Of a DNA stretch of 64,000 nt, positions 37,942-46,435 are shown piece after piece; position 1 is the first letter of the stretch; each line of letters opens with the position of its first letter. Under the pieces are notes generated by a model. That model saw only the letters and a program-made list of their open reading frames with translations. It was not told the DNA's origin and did not search any database. The position numbers and the translations under genes were made by a program. Origin of the DNA: an uncultured Clostridia bacterium (GTDB lineage Bacteria > Bacillota > Clostridia > UBA1381); NCBI GenBank assembly GCA_944392335.1, contig CALXWJ010000077.1, forward strand, positions 55,298 through 119,297, given 5' to 3'.

Positions 37942-39999
37942 ATGATAAATACTTATAATCTTACCACATTGTATGTTTCGCAGAAATACGGAAGCGACCA
38001 CGAAACCGGATTTTCAAAAAAATCGGACGAAAAAAGAAACGGCCCTTTGAAAACCATTGAAAAAGCATTGGATTATGTAAAGGAAATGCGCTTTTTCGGC
38101 GCCTTGCAGCCGGTTACGATCAAAATTCTCGATGAGGAATATTTTGTTGAAAAACCCATTATCATAGATAACGGCGTTTACAACGTTACAATAGAGCCAT
38201 ATACAAAAACGCTTATCTCGGGCGGAATAAGAATATCGGGCTTTAAAAACGATGTTTTCAACAACACGCCGTGCTTTTCGGCTTATATCCCCCAGGTAAA
38301 GGAAAACGGGCTGTGGTTCACCGATTTTTACGTTGACTCCGCTCATGCCGCCTTTACTCAATTTCCCAAAGATGGCCTTTTGACTCCCCTTTCGGTGGAC
38401 AACAACGACAAAAATCTTCATACTCATTCAAAATGGTTCATCGCAAAAAAAGAAGACCTCGAACAAATAAAGCATTTTAAAAATTTCGGCGACTGCTTCA
38501 TCAGCTATAATCACTATTGGGTAGATGAGCATACTCCTATAGAAAGCTATGATACTAAAACAGGTAAAATCGTATGCAAATATCTGTCGCGTTTCAGTGT
38601 GTCTTCCGATTATGCCGCAAGCGCCATGGCATACAAGATAGAAAATGTAGCGGAAATGTTTCAAAATCCCAACGAGTGGTATTTAGACAGGGAAACCGCC
38701 AAAGTATATTATATTCCCAAAAATAAAGAACAAACTCCCGAAAACATAACGGCATATGCACCCATTACCGATAAACTGCTTATCATATGCGGCACTGCCG
38801 ACATACCATGCGAAAATATTACCATAAGAGGCTTTGAATTTGCATATACGACCGGTGATTATATGAGTAAATTAGATAAACGCGAAGGTGATTCGGAACG
38901 GGTTGAATATGAAGATGCGGCATTTGCATCAGACGGGCAGTCACTTGCAAACGGGCACGCCAGCATAGAATTTGAATTTGCACGGCACTGTGCAATCGAA
39001 AAATGTACACTTCACAGTCTGGGTGTACATGCAATCAGATTAAAAAACGGCTGCAATTATATACGAATAACCGATAACAATATATATGATATTGGCGGAG
39101 GCGGTGTTTCGATAAGCGGTGAAGGCTTTGACAGCGATCCATCTCTTCACACCGGAAATAATTTTATTGACTCCAACTTAATAAAAAGCATAGGCAGAAG
39201 ATACCTTTCCTCATGCGGTATTCTGCTTCGTCATTCCTTCTCAAATACCGTATCTCATAATGATATAAGTGATTTGTATTATACAGGTATTTCAGTCGGC
39301 TGGGTATGGGGCTACAAAAACAGTATATCAAACAATAACATTATAGAATACAACCATATACATAATCTGGGTCAGGGTGTGCTGTCCGATATGGGCGGTA
39401 TTTATCTTCTCGGTAAACAGCAGGGAACCATCGTGCGCGCAAATCTCATACACGATGTTAAAAGCAAACACTACGGCGGCTGGGGTATCTATACCGATGA
39501 GGGAAGCAGCTACATTACAATAGAGAATAATATATGCTACAATTTATCCTGTAACTGCTATCATCAGCATTATGGCTGCATGAATACCGCAAGAAACAAT
39601 ATATTTGTTATGTCAAAAGACGAGCCGGTAAAATTATCAAGAAATGAAATGCATACAGGCATGATTTTTGAACAGAATATTATTGTTTCAAATAATACCC
39701 CCTTATTCAGAACGGGTTATGAAGACGAGGATTCGGGAAGTATTCATACGCTTTCCACTCATTCCAATTTGATTTACGATATCAGCGGCAAAACTCCCGT
39801 ATTCATAACAATAGGAAAAGAAAAATATTCTCTTGAAGATGCGCAGAAAATACTCGGGATCGACGATAATTCCGTTATCGCAGATCCAAAATTTGCCGGT
39901 TTCGAAAATTTTAATTTTACGCTTTCCGACGATTCGCCTGCATATGATATCGGTTTTAAACCCATAGATGTTAAAAATATCGGTATATTGAACAGATAG
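37942..39999 (+). CDS. Cytoplasmic right-handed beta-helix protein (GH141-like)
   Basis: This protein of 685 residues has no signal peptide. It opens 'TLYVSQKYGSDHETGFS..NGPLKTIEKALDYV', then a beta-sandwich insert, then parallel beta-helix coils (about 280-600) with 'IYDIGGGGVSISG', 'HNDISDLYYTGISVGW' and 'YGGWGIYTDEGSSYITIENN'. The layout matches glycoside hydrolases of the beta-helix class, and GH141-like is inferred. Lack of export suggests it acts on imported oligosaccharides, unlike its secreted relative at 8.2-10.8 kb. GAGAGGAGAGG precedes the ATG. It shares a terminator with the convergent isomerase gene. Confidence 0.85.
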   Translation: MINTYNLTTLYVSQKYGSDHETGFSKKSDEKRNGPLKTIEKALDYVKEMRFFGALQPVTIKILDEEYFVEKPIIIDNGVYNVTIEPYTKTLISGGIRISGFKNDVFNNTPCFSAYIPQVKENGLWFTDFYVDSAHAAFTQFPKDGLLTPLSVDNNDKNLHTHSKWFIAKKEDLEQIKHFKNFGDCFISYNHYWVDEHTPIESYDTKTGKIVCKYLSRFSVSSDYAASAMAYKIENVAEMFQNPNEWYLDRETAKVYYIPKNKEQTPENITAYAPITDKLLIICGTADIPCENITIRGFEFAYTTGDYMSKLDKREGDSERVEYEDAAFASDGQSLANGHASIEFEFARHCAIEKCTLHSLGVHAIRLKNGCNYIRITDNNIYDIGGGGVSISGEGFDSDPSLHTGNNFIDSNLIKSIGRRYLSSCGILLRHSFSNTVSHNDISDLYYTGISVGWVWGYKNSISNNNIIEYNHIHNLGQGVLSDMGGIYLLGKQQGTIVRANLIHDVKSKHYGGWGIYTDEGSSYITIENNICYNLSCNCYHQHYGCMNTARNNIFVMSKDEPVKLSRNEMHTGMIFEQNIIVSNNTPLFRTGYEDEDSGSIHTLSTHSNLIYDISGKTPVFITIGKEKYSLEDAQKILGIDDNSVIADPKFAGFENFNFTLSDDSPAYDIGFKPIDVKNIGILNR

Positions 40000-40126
40000 G
40001 AATATAGTTGTTTTTATGTCCCTGAATGTTTATTAAGACTGTCCGTTTGAAAAATAAAACGGCATATCTTATAAAACATTTGGGGACATATCTTATCAGG
40101 CTGTAAAAATTTTCCGGCATATGATC

Positions 40127-40178
40127 ATCAAAAAAAGCCGCGGCAAACATTTTTCGTTATACCGCGGCTTTATTTTTA
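40127..40178. terminator. Bidirectional terminator between convergent genes
   Basis: AAAGCCGCGG/CCGCGGCTTT stem (40134-40170). On the plus strand TTTATTTTTATT follows, and on the minus strand TTTTTTT follows. It serves the beta-helix gene and the kinase-aldolase-isomerase operon. Confidence 0.85.
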
Positions 40179-40862
40179 TTATTCTGCCGGAGGATACTCA
40201 TTTCCCAATAAGTGAAGAGGCGCTTCATCCTCATCAATTTCAGGGAATCTTCCAGTCTTTTCATAAAATCTGTTGTCTACTCTGTCATCATTTACCTTTG
40301 ATACTTCACCGAGTAAGATCATGCCTGTTCCCTTTTCGCCCCAGAATTTATGGTACATTCCGGATGAAATGGATATGCTTTCTCCCGGTTTTATTCTTAT
40401 TATCGATCCCGGCTCTGTTTGATATTCATATCCGTCTATATGTAAGGTAACCGGATTTTCCATATCAAACTGCTCATCTTCGGTACTGTTATATACCTGC
40501 ACCATCAGATTTCCGCCGCCTCTGTTTATAATATCCTCCATCTTTGACCAGTGGAAATGATATGGTGTGATCTGTTCTTCCTGTACAATCAGAAGTTTTT
40601 CCGCATAAGGCTTTACATATTTTTTATCATTGAAATTTCCGTTTCTCAATGTAATCATCAGCAATCCTATTTTATCATAATCACCGTAGCCAAAGTCGGT
40701 AATATCCCATCCGAGCATATTGTCTCTGATCTCATTGTACTCTTTTCCCTTTGTTTTCCAATCCTCCGGGCTCCAGTATACAAACGGAGGAAGCTTGAAA
40801 TTCATTTTTTCTATAAATTCAACCGCATCCTTCATTATTTTGTTGATTTCCGATCTCTTCAT
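40179..40862 (-). CDS. D-lyxose ketol-isomerase family sugar isomerase
   Basis: ATG 40862 is preferred for its spacing from AAAGGAA; the ATG at 40871 is too close. This cupin isomerase of 227 residues has metal ligands H102 and H104 in 'TPYHFHWSKMED', a later 'SGMYHKFWG' His, and the 'YSPEDW'-like N-terminus ('YWSPEDWKTKG'). The family interconverts D-lyxose/D-xylulose and often D-mannose/D-fructose. It is the last gene of the kinase-aldolase-isomerase operon, so it probably supplies the ketose for the kinase. Confidence 0.88.
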   Translation of the reverse strand: MKRSEINKIMKDAVEFIEKMNFKLPPFVYWSPEDWKTKGKEYNEIRDNMLGWDITDFGYGDYDKIGLLMITLRNGNFNDKKYVKPYAEKLLIVQEEQITPYHFHWSKMEDIINRGGGNLMVQVYNSTEDEQFDMENPVTLHIDGYEYQTEPGSIIRIKPGESISISSGMYHKFWGEKGTGMILLGEVSKVNDDRVDNRFYEKTGRFPEIDEDEAPLHLLGNEYPPAE

Positions 40863-40883
40863 TTTTCTCATTTCCTTTCATAT

Positions 40884-41714
40884 TTATATTCTTGAAAATA
40901 TTTTAATTGCTTTCATTACATCATCTTTTACCGCATTTTGCGCACATACGGCAATATCATGAAAAAAGGTTTTATCTTCCATTGCGCAAACAGCTTCCGC
41001 TGCCGCTTTTGCCATATATGTATAATAATTAATCTTTCTTATTCCGCAGTCTATGACCTTTTTATAATCCTCTTCGCTGACTCCGCTTCCGCCGTGCATA
41101 ACCATTGGCACATCGATCATTGAATTTATCTTTTTTACTCTCTCAAAATCAAGCTTCGGCTCTTTTAAATAAAGTCCGTGTGCCGTTCCGAAAGCACATG
41201 CCAATGCGTCTATTCCGGTTTCCTTTACAAATCTGTATGCTTCATCGGGATCGGTATATACACTTTCTCCGCCGGCTTCCCCGCTCTCACGCGCACCCAT
41301 CGAGCCTACCTCAGCCTCAACCGATGCACCGTATCTTGCCGCCATTTCAACAGCTATACAGGTATTTGCATAATTTTCTTTCGGATCAAGAAGCGATCCG
41401 TCATACATTACAGAAGTAAATCCGATATCCAATCCGCGTTTTATATAATCCAGATCGGTACCATGATCAAGATGCACGCATACCGGTACTTTTGCCTTAT
41501 CCGCCATGTAAAGCATGATCGTTCCGGTCTCCTCAAGCTCACACAATCCCATTTCCTCATGTACCTGCGCGTGCATGATTATTACAGGCTGATTCAGCTC
41601 TTCCGCCGCCGCGATAACTCCCTTCATGCTTTCCAGATTCGGCGTGTTAAAAGAACCTATCGCGCATTGTTTTGCTTGGGCTATTTTTAATATATCCTTT
41701 AATGTAACTAACAT
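40884..41714 (-). CDS. Class II ketose-bisphosphate aldolase (GatY/Fba type)
   Basis: This TIM-barrel protein of 276 residues has catalytic D83 and zinc ligand H84 in 'VHLDHGTDLD', 'AEVGSMGARE', 'FGTAHGLY' (second Zn His) and 'VMHGGSGV' (third Zn His). It cleaves a ketose phosphate into dihydroxyacetone phosphate and an aldehyde. Beside an FGGY kinase and a lyxose isomerase, the substrate may be a ketose 1-phosphate and not fructose-1,6-bisphosphate. It is 11 bp after the kinase gene. Confidence 0.88.
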   Translation of the reverse strand: MLVTLKDILKIAQAKQCAIGSFNTPNLESMKGVIAAAEELNQPVIIMHAQVHEEMGLCELEETGTIMLYMADKAKVPVCVHLDHGTDLDYIKRGLDIGFTSVMYDGSLLDPKENYANTCIAVEMAARYGASVEAEVGSMGARESGEAGGESVYTDPDEAYRFVKETGIDALACAFGTAHGLYLKEPKLDFERVKKINSMIDVPMVMHGGSGVSEEDYKKVIDCGIRKINYYTYMAKAAAEAVCAMEDKTFFHDIAVCAQNAVKDDVMKAIKIFSRI

Positions 41715-41725
41715 GACTTTCCTCC

Positions 41726-43156
41726 TTAATTGACCCTTTTGCCAAACTCGTATATCTGTTTGTATTTTTCGTAATATTTCATGTATTCTTCATGCTTTGC
41801 CTTATCGGGATAATAACGTTTCTTTTCCCTTACCATAATATCTCTTGCAGACTCCATGCTTTCAAAAGCTCCAACGGCTTTTCCCGCAAGCATGACCGTT
41901 CCCATGGCTCCCGCCTCCGGTGCATCCAGCGCGATTATTTCTTTATTTAAAATATCTGCCTTTATTTGAAGCCATACACTGCTGTTTGCGCCTCCTCCGG
42001 CTGCATACAGCTTATCGATCCTGATCCCGTTTTTATCAAGATTTTCAAGATTTAACAGCATCTCAAAGGTAACCCCTTCCATGATCGCCTTATAAATGTC
42101 ATATTTGTCAGTGCCCAAAGTTATCCCCGAAAAAACAGCTTTTGAATTTTCATCCATATAGGGCGTTGCAGCGCCTGCAAAATGCGGCATTATCAAAATC
42201 CCCGTCGGTTTGTCCTTTGTCTTTTCGTCAAGCTCCTTATAGCTTTGCTGCGGCATAAAATTATCCCTATACCACTTTAACGCCGCGCCTCCCGTAAAAG
42301 AAAAGGCATAGCACACATATTTGTCCTTTAAGATATGCGGAACGATCGTATATCCCATTGAATAAAACTCGCTGTTTTGCGGGATCTTGTCAAGGACGGG
42401 GGTTATGCACTCCACTGTGCCCGTTCCGTCTATTGCCGTACAAACGCCGCTTACTCCCGCGCCGATCAATGCGGCAAGCTGATCATGACAGCCCGAAACT
42501 ATCGTAACATCACCAATATCCAGCTCGGGCGATGATATCTTCCCCGCAATCGTACCTCCCGCAACCGGTTTTGACATTTTTTCAATATCGACCCCCGCGA
42601 TGTCAAACATCTTTTGACTCCAGCATTTATTCTTTATGTCAAAGCCCATGGTACGGCAGGCAAGGGAATAATCGATCTGCGCATTTTTTGTGAGCTTATA
42701 AACAATAAAATCCTGAAACAGCAATATCCGTTTGGTTTTTTCATAAATTTCGGGCATATTCTTTTTTACCCACATGATTTTTGCAAGACTGTACATGCCA
42801 TGAGGCTTAGCGCCGGTAATTTCTTCGGTTTTGAGTCCCTCAAAAACCTTATATTCCTCGCTTCCTCTTTTATCGGTATAAAGCATTGAAGGCATTAAAA
42901 TATTATCATCTTCATCCAGCATAACAAAACTCTCTCCGAAAGAAGTTACTCCCATCGCGTCAAGCTTTACCTCGGACGCGGTCTTTGTTATGACCTTTTT
43001 TACCGCCTCCCATACCGAACCGGCGTCTATCTGCTGTACCGCATCGTTACGCTCCGATTCATATTCACAATATGTATTTTTAATAAATTTCCCGCAGGAA
43101 TCGTAAACACTTAATTTACATCCCGTGGTCCCTATGTCCAATCCTCCGATATACAT
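41726..43156 (-). CDS. FGGY-family carbohydrate kinase
   Basis: This protein of 476 residues has 'GGLDIGTTGCKLSVYD' (phosphate-1), 'CHDQLAALIGAGV' (catalytic Asp), 'DGTGTVECI' and 'AAGGGANSSVWLQIKADIL' in part (adenosine site). The length and motifs are complete. It phosphorylates a pentulose or similar ketose. It is the first gene of the operon, preceded by GAGGTGAGAGC, and transcribed from the overlapping divergent promoter region at 43182-43213. The substrate is probably the ketose made by the downstream isomerase. Confidence 0.88.
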   Translation of the reverse strand: MYIGGLDIGTTGCKLSVYDSCGKFIKNTYCEYESERNDAVQQIDAGSVWEAVKKVITKTASEVKLDAMGVTSFGESFVMLDEDDNILMPSMLYTDKRGSEEYKVFEGLKTEEITGAKPHGMYSLAKIMWVKKNMPEIYEKTKRILLFQDFIVYKLTKNAQIDYSLACRTMGFDIKNKCWSQKMFDIAGVDIEKMSKPVAGGTIAGKISSPELDIGDVTIVSGCHDQLAALIGAGVSGVCTAIDGTGTVECITPVLDKIPQNSEFYSMGYTIVPHILKDKYVCYAFSFTGGAALKWYRDNFMPQQSYKELDEKTKDKPTGILIMPHFAGAATPYMDENSKAVFSGITLGTDKYDIYKAIMEGVTFEMLLNLENLDKNGIRIDKLYAAGGGANSSVWLQIKADILNKEIIALDAPEAGAMGTVMLAGKAVGAFESMESARDIMVREKKRYYPDKAKHEEYMKYYEKYKQIYEFGKRVN

Positions 43157-43181
43157 GCTCTCACCTCGATTTTTTTCTGTA

Positions 43182-43213
43182 TTGATTATATTACATTTAT
43201 GTGATATAATAAA
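43182..43213. promoter_or_regulatory. Overlapping face-to-face promoters in a 26-bp palindrome
   Basis: Plus strand: TTGATT (43182-43187), 17 bp, TATAAT (43205-43210) for the PocR-AraC gene. Minus strand: TTTATT (43208-43213), 17 bp, TATAAT (43185-43190) for the kinase operon. Bases 43185-43210 form a near-perfect palindrome (ATTATAT-ACAT-ATGT-ATATAAT), so each -10 lies on the other promoter's -35. Confidence 0.65.
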
Positions 43214-43258
43214 GATATAAACGTATTAAAAACTGTAAATTCGTATGGAGAAATAACC

Positions 43259-44086
43259 ATGAAAATAAAGTTTGAAATTGAAAAGCTAAAACAAATCCTT
43301 ATTAATTTTTACAACCTGACCGGCATGCGTTTTGTTATCTTTGATGAAAATTTCAACAAAATCCTTGCTTATCCCGAAGAAAGCTGCGATTTCTGCAGGC
43401 TGATAAAAAACACATCGGCAAAATCAAAATGCAAGCTCAATGACAGAACCGGCTGCGAAATATGCAAAAAGGACAACAAGCTTTACATATACAAATGCCA
43501 CGCCGGGCTGATTGAGGCGGCAGCGCCCATAAAGATGAATGACATGACCATCGCGTATATTATGTTCGGACAGATATGCGAAAAAGGACATGACAGGTCG
43601 CAAATTTTGGGCTATGCTTCTCAATACACTGATAAAACAGAGCTTTTAACCGATTATGTGAAGAAAATAAAATCCAAAACCGAAAAACAAATAACCGCCG
43701 CTGCAAATCTAATGGAGATATGCACATGTTATCTATGTCTTGCGGAGCTTATTAAAATAGACGCGGAAAATCTGATCTTTTATCTTTCAAATTACATAAA
43801 TTCAAATATTTCAAGCAATCTGTCGGTCGAACATTTATGCTCGGTTTTCGGGATAAGCAGATGCAGGCTTTATGAGCTTTCTCACAAATACTACGGTATG
43901 AGCATCGCAAAATACATACGAAAAAAGAGAATAGAAAGAGCCTGCCAATGTATGAAAAACAAAGGATACAGCATCGGCGCCGCAGCTGACGCCACCGGTT
44001 TTTTTGATTATAACTATTTTTCAAAGGTATTTAAAGCCGAAACCGGCATGACTCCCGGCGCTTACAAAAAAACATTGAACCGGTAA
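43259..44086 (+). CDS. AraC-family regulator with PocR sensory domain
   Basis: The N-terminal PocR domain (about 5-165) has 'FYNLTGMRFVIFDENFNKI' and a cysteine cluster, 'SCDFCRLI' and 'TGCEICKK', with 'YKCHAGLIEAAAPI'. The C-terminal double HTH (about 175-272) has 'LSVEHLCSVFGISRCRLYEL' and 'SIGAAADATGFFDYNYFSKVF'. PocR domains bind small polyols or sugars. It is divergent from the kinase operon and is the likely regulator of it and of itself through the shared palindrome. Confidence 0.9.
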   Translation: MKIKFEIEKLKQILINFYNLTGMRFVIFDENFNKILAYPEESCDFCRLIKNTSAKSKCKLNDRTGCEICKKDNKLYIYKCHAGLIEAAAPIKMNDMTIAYIMFGQICEKGHDRSQILGYASQYTDKTELLTDYVKKIKSKTEKQITAAANLMEICTCYLCLAELIKIDAENLIFYLSNYINSNISSNLSVEHLCSVFGISRCRLYELSHKYYGMSIAKYIRKKRIERACQCMKNKGYSIGAAADATGFFDYNYFSKVFKAETGMTPGAYKKTLNR

Positions 44087-44114
44087 ACAGCAGTTTTTGT
44101 GTAATTTTTAAATC

Positions 44115-44146
44115 GGAGCAGGCGGTATCCGTACCGCCCAAGCTCC
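44115..44146. terminator. Hairpin between convergent genes, probable terminator
   Basis: A GGAGC/GCTCC outer and GGCGGTA/TACCGCC inner stem with a 4-nt loop. T-rich but imperfect tracts lie on both sides, so termination is probable for the regulator and GNAT genes but not certain. Confidence 0.4.
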
Positions 44147-44202
44147 GGGCAAACCCTTGTTTTTCAATTCCATTAGAAACGTTTTTTCATGATCTTCCAT
44201 AT

Positions 44203-44757
44203 TTAGCCGGATACATTCTCCCGATTTATGGTTTCCCATCTTTCTTTTGTCAAACAAGTTACATGTTCTGTCCTTATGTCATTCATAAAAACACAGGGGA
44301 CATTACGGTTCGTATGATGATACAAAAATCCGCATTTTTCCTGTACCCGCTTTGATTTTTCATTGCCATCATAATAACCGCACAATATCCTGTTTAATTT
44401 CAGCTCTGAAAAGCAGTATCTTATGAGTTCTTTTGCCGCCTCGGGGATCAAGCCTTGTCCCCAATAAGGCTTGCCGATCCAATATCCGATCTCGCATTCA
44501 TCCTGTTGTGTGGGGATATTGGTATTAAACATATATCCGATACTGCCCACAGGCAATCCTGTTTCCTTTAATACAACGGCAAAAGTTCCGTCAGCGGATA
44601 ACACATTCTTTATCACTTCTTTGCTTTGCCGCACATCTGTATGCACAGGCCATCCGGATATCGGGCCCACATCAGGGTCTTTTGCGTATTTATACAATTC
44701 TTCCGCGTCCGAGTCCTGCCACGGGCGCAGAATAAGCCGTTTTGTTTCAAGTATCAT
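44203..44757 (-). CDS. GNAT acetyltransferase (RimJ/RimL type)
   Basis: ATG 44757 follows AGAAGGGGAAAAATT; the extension to 44778 runs through that site. The protein of 184 residues has 'LETKRLILRPWQDSDAEELY', 'IGYWIGKPYWGQGLIPEA' (acetyl-CoA site Q/R-x-x-G-x-G/A) and 'LNRILCGYYDGNEKSKRVQEKCGF', all standard for the family. The acceptor is unknown and could be an amino acid, peptide or antibiotic. Confidence 0.88.
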   Translation of the reverse strand: MILETKRLILRPWQDSDAEELYKYAKDPDVGPISGWPVHTDVRQSKEVIKNVLSADGTFAVVLKETGLPVGSIGYMFNTNIPTQQDECEIGYWIGKPYWGQGLIPEAAKELIRYCFSELKLNRILCGYYDGNEKSKRVQEKCGFLYHHTNRNVPCVFMNDIRTEHVTCLTKERWETINRENVSG

Positions 44758-44802
44758 AATTTTTCCCCTTCTATACATTAAAAAATTTTACCGGGAAATC
44801 CG

Positions 44803-45291
44803 TCAAAGGCAGAACACAGCTCTTGTTATTCGGATACCGCTTTGGGTCTTCATTATTTTTTCAATAAAGTTCTCAATATTCTGCTTTGAATATCCGCTTT
44901 CCGATGCATTTACAATATAATCCGCTTCGACCAAGATCTGATAGTCCGCACCGTCAATATTTGAGAAGGTGTGATGATGTCCGACAAGGAACGCTACCCT
45001 GTCGATCTGCTCCGAAAACATACCTGTATCGCTCAAAAACTCCCTGACTATCACAGCTCCTTCTTCCTCCTGATGTTTTGCTTCGGTGTTTCCGAACTTT
45101 TCACGACAGATTGGACAGGCTATATCATGAGTGATCGCAGCGACCTCAAGGATAAACTGCGTTTGCTTGTCCAGTCCTTCCAGCTCGCCGATTGTCTTTG
45201 CATATGTCCATACATTGATCAAATGGTCAATGTCATGGATGTTCCCGTTTGAAAATATAATCATCTTTTCCATGATCTGTGCAATTGTCAT
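44803..45291 (-). CDS. HD-domain phosphohydrolase-like protein
   Basis: This protein of 162 residues has the HD metal site: 'HDIDHLINV' His, 'AITHDIA' HD pair, 'VGHHHTF' and 'LVEADYIVN' Asp. It is likely a nucleotidase or phosphodiesterase with unknown substrate. It is on the strand opposite to the van operon and nothing links it to that operon. Confidence 0.8.
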   Translation of the reverse strand: MTIAQIMEKMIIFSNGNIHDIDHLINVWTYAKTIGELEGLDKQTQFILEVAAITHDIACPICREKFGNTEAKHQEEEGAVIVREFLSDTGMFSEQIDRVAFLVGHHHTFSNIDGADYQILVEADYIVNASESGYSKQNIENFIEKIMKTQSGIRITRAVFCL

Positions 45292-45408
45292 ATCTCACAC
45301 CTCATTGAAATTTTAACATACTTTTTTTGTAAATTCAATATCTGCTTGTAATTTTCTACGATTTTTTATATAATTTCTCCTCTTTAAATAAATATTTATC
45401 ATGCCTTT

Positions 45409-45546
45409 TTACGGTTTTACGAGCTTTATGATAAATACCGCCGCATTATGACCGAATATATCAGCGCCGAACCTGACCAAAGCCTCATGTCCTGACAGAT
45501 TTGCCCCCCCCGCAAATACAATTTTCGCGCGGTTTTTGACCGCATA
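45409..45546 (-). pseudogene. Possible gene relic upstream of vanR
   Basis: An open frame without a start codon reads about 45 residues of protein-like sequence including 'FAGGANLSGHEALVRFGAD' and 'IFGHNAAVFIIKLVKP' before a stop. It is flanked by stops and a run of eight C at 45504-45511. It may be the tail of a decayed gene; no family is recognised. The rest of 45292-45600 shows nothing else. Confidence 0.3.
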
Positions 45547-45600
45547 CTAAGAATATAACGATACAAAGATTTTTTGATTTTTCACATACTCACAAAAGAA

Positions 45601-45629
45601 TTGATTTTTACGCATCGTTATGCTATAAT
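45601..45629 (+). promoter_or_regulatory. Promoter of vanRS
   Basis: TTGATT (45601-45606), 17 bp and TATAAT (45624-45629) with an upstream TGC. The match to a housekeeping promoter is strong enough for constitutive transcription of the regulators. Confidence 0.7.
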
Positions 45630-45730
45630 AAAAACATAATTCGGGTTTTTTTGCGGTTTGATCGCTATGATCCACGAAACCCGCCTATATACAACATAAC
45701 ATCTGTTACGCAGGGAGAATGAAAATACAT

Positions 45731-46435
45731 ATGAACGAAACAATTTTAGTGGTTGACGATGAAAAAGAGATAGCGGATTTGATTGAAATTTATCTTAAAA
45801 ACGATGGATATACGGTATACAAATTTCATAACGGCAAAGACGCCTTAAAATGTATCGAATCGAATAAAATAGATCTTGCACTTTTAGACGTAATGCTTCC
45901 CGATATCGACGGCTTTCATATCTGCAGAAAAATAAGAGAACAATATTTCTTTCCGATCATAATGCTTACCGCAAAGGTTGAAGATACCGACAAAATCACG
46001 GGACTTACGATCGGGGCCGATGATTATATAACCAAACCCTTCAATCCTTTGGAAGTTACGGCAAGAGTTAAAACACAGCTTCGCAGATACGTCCGTTACA
46101 ACAATGCCGTCAATTCGGGAAATGATAAAGAGACTGTTTCCGAATACGACATAAGGGGGCTTATTATAAACAAGGATACACATAAATGTAATTTATACGG
46201 GAAAGAAATCTCATTGACGCCTATAGAATTTTCCATACTTTGGTACTTATGTGAGCATCGCGGCAAGGTTGTTCCCTCCGAGGAATTGTTTGAAGCGGTA
46301 TGGGGTGAAAAATATCTTGACAACAACAATACCGTCATGGCACATATCGGGAGACTGAGAGAAAAACTTCATGAACCCGCAAAGAAGCCTAAATTTATAA
46401 AAACCGTATGGGGGGTTGGCTACACCGTTGAATAA
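45731..46435 (+). CDS. vanR: VanR-type response regulator
   Basis: This OmpR/PhoB-type regulator has a receiver domain with 'ILVVDDEKEIADL', phosphoacceptor Asp in 'LALLDVMLPD' and Lys in 'YITKPFNP', then a winged-helix domain ending 'KFIKTVWGVGYTVE'. ATG 45731 gives the usual VanR N-terminus; ATG 45719 is only one base from GGGAG. It should bind the promoter of the vanG-XY-T genes once phosphorylated by VanS. It overlaps the start of vanS. Confidence 0.92.
   Translation: MNETILVVDDEKEIADLIEIYLKNDGYTVYKFHNGKDALKCIESNKIDLALLDVMLPDIDGFHICRKIREQYFFPIIMLTAKVEDTDKITGLTIGADDYITKPFNPLEVTARVKTQLRRYVRYNNAVNSGNDKETVSEYDIRGLIINKDTHKCNLYGKEISLTPIEFSILWYLCEHRGKVVPSEELFEAVWGEKYLDNNNTVMAHIGRLREKLHEPAKKPKFIKTVWGVGYTVE

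Noticed and set aside
44115..44146. Relation between this hairpin and the one at 63896-63947 (both with GGCGGTA/TACCGCC)
   Set aside because: Only the 7-bp core is shared; loops and flanks differ, so a common element is not supported.
44803..45291. HD-domain protein as a van-operon accessory
   Set aside because: It is on the opposite strand with its own direction and no known role in D-Ser resistance.
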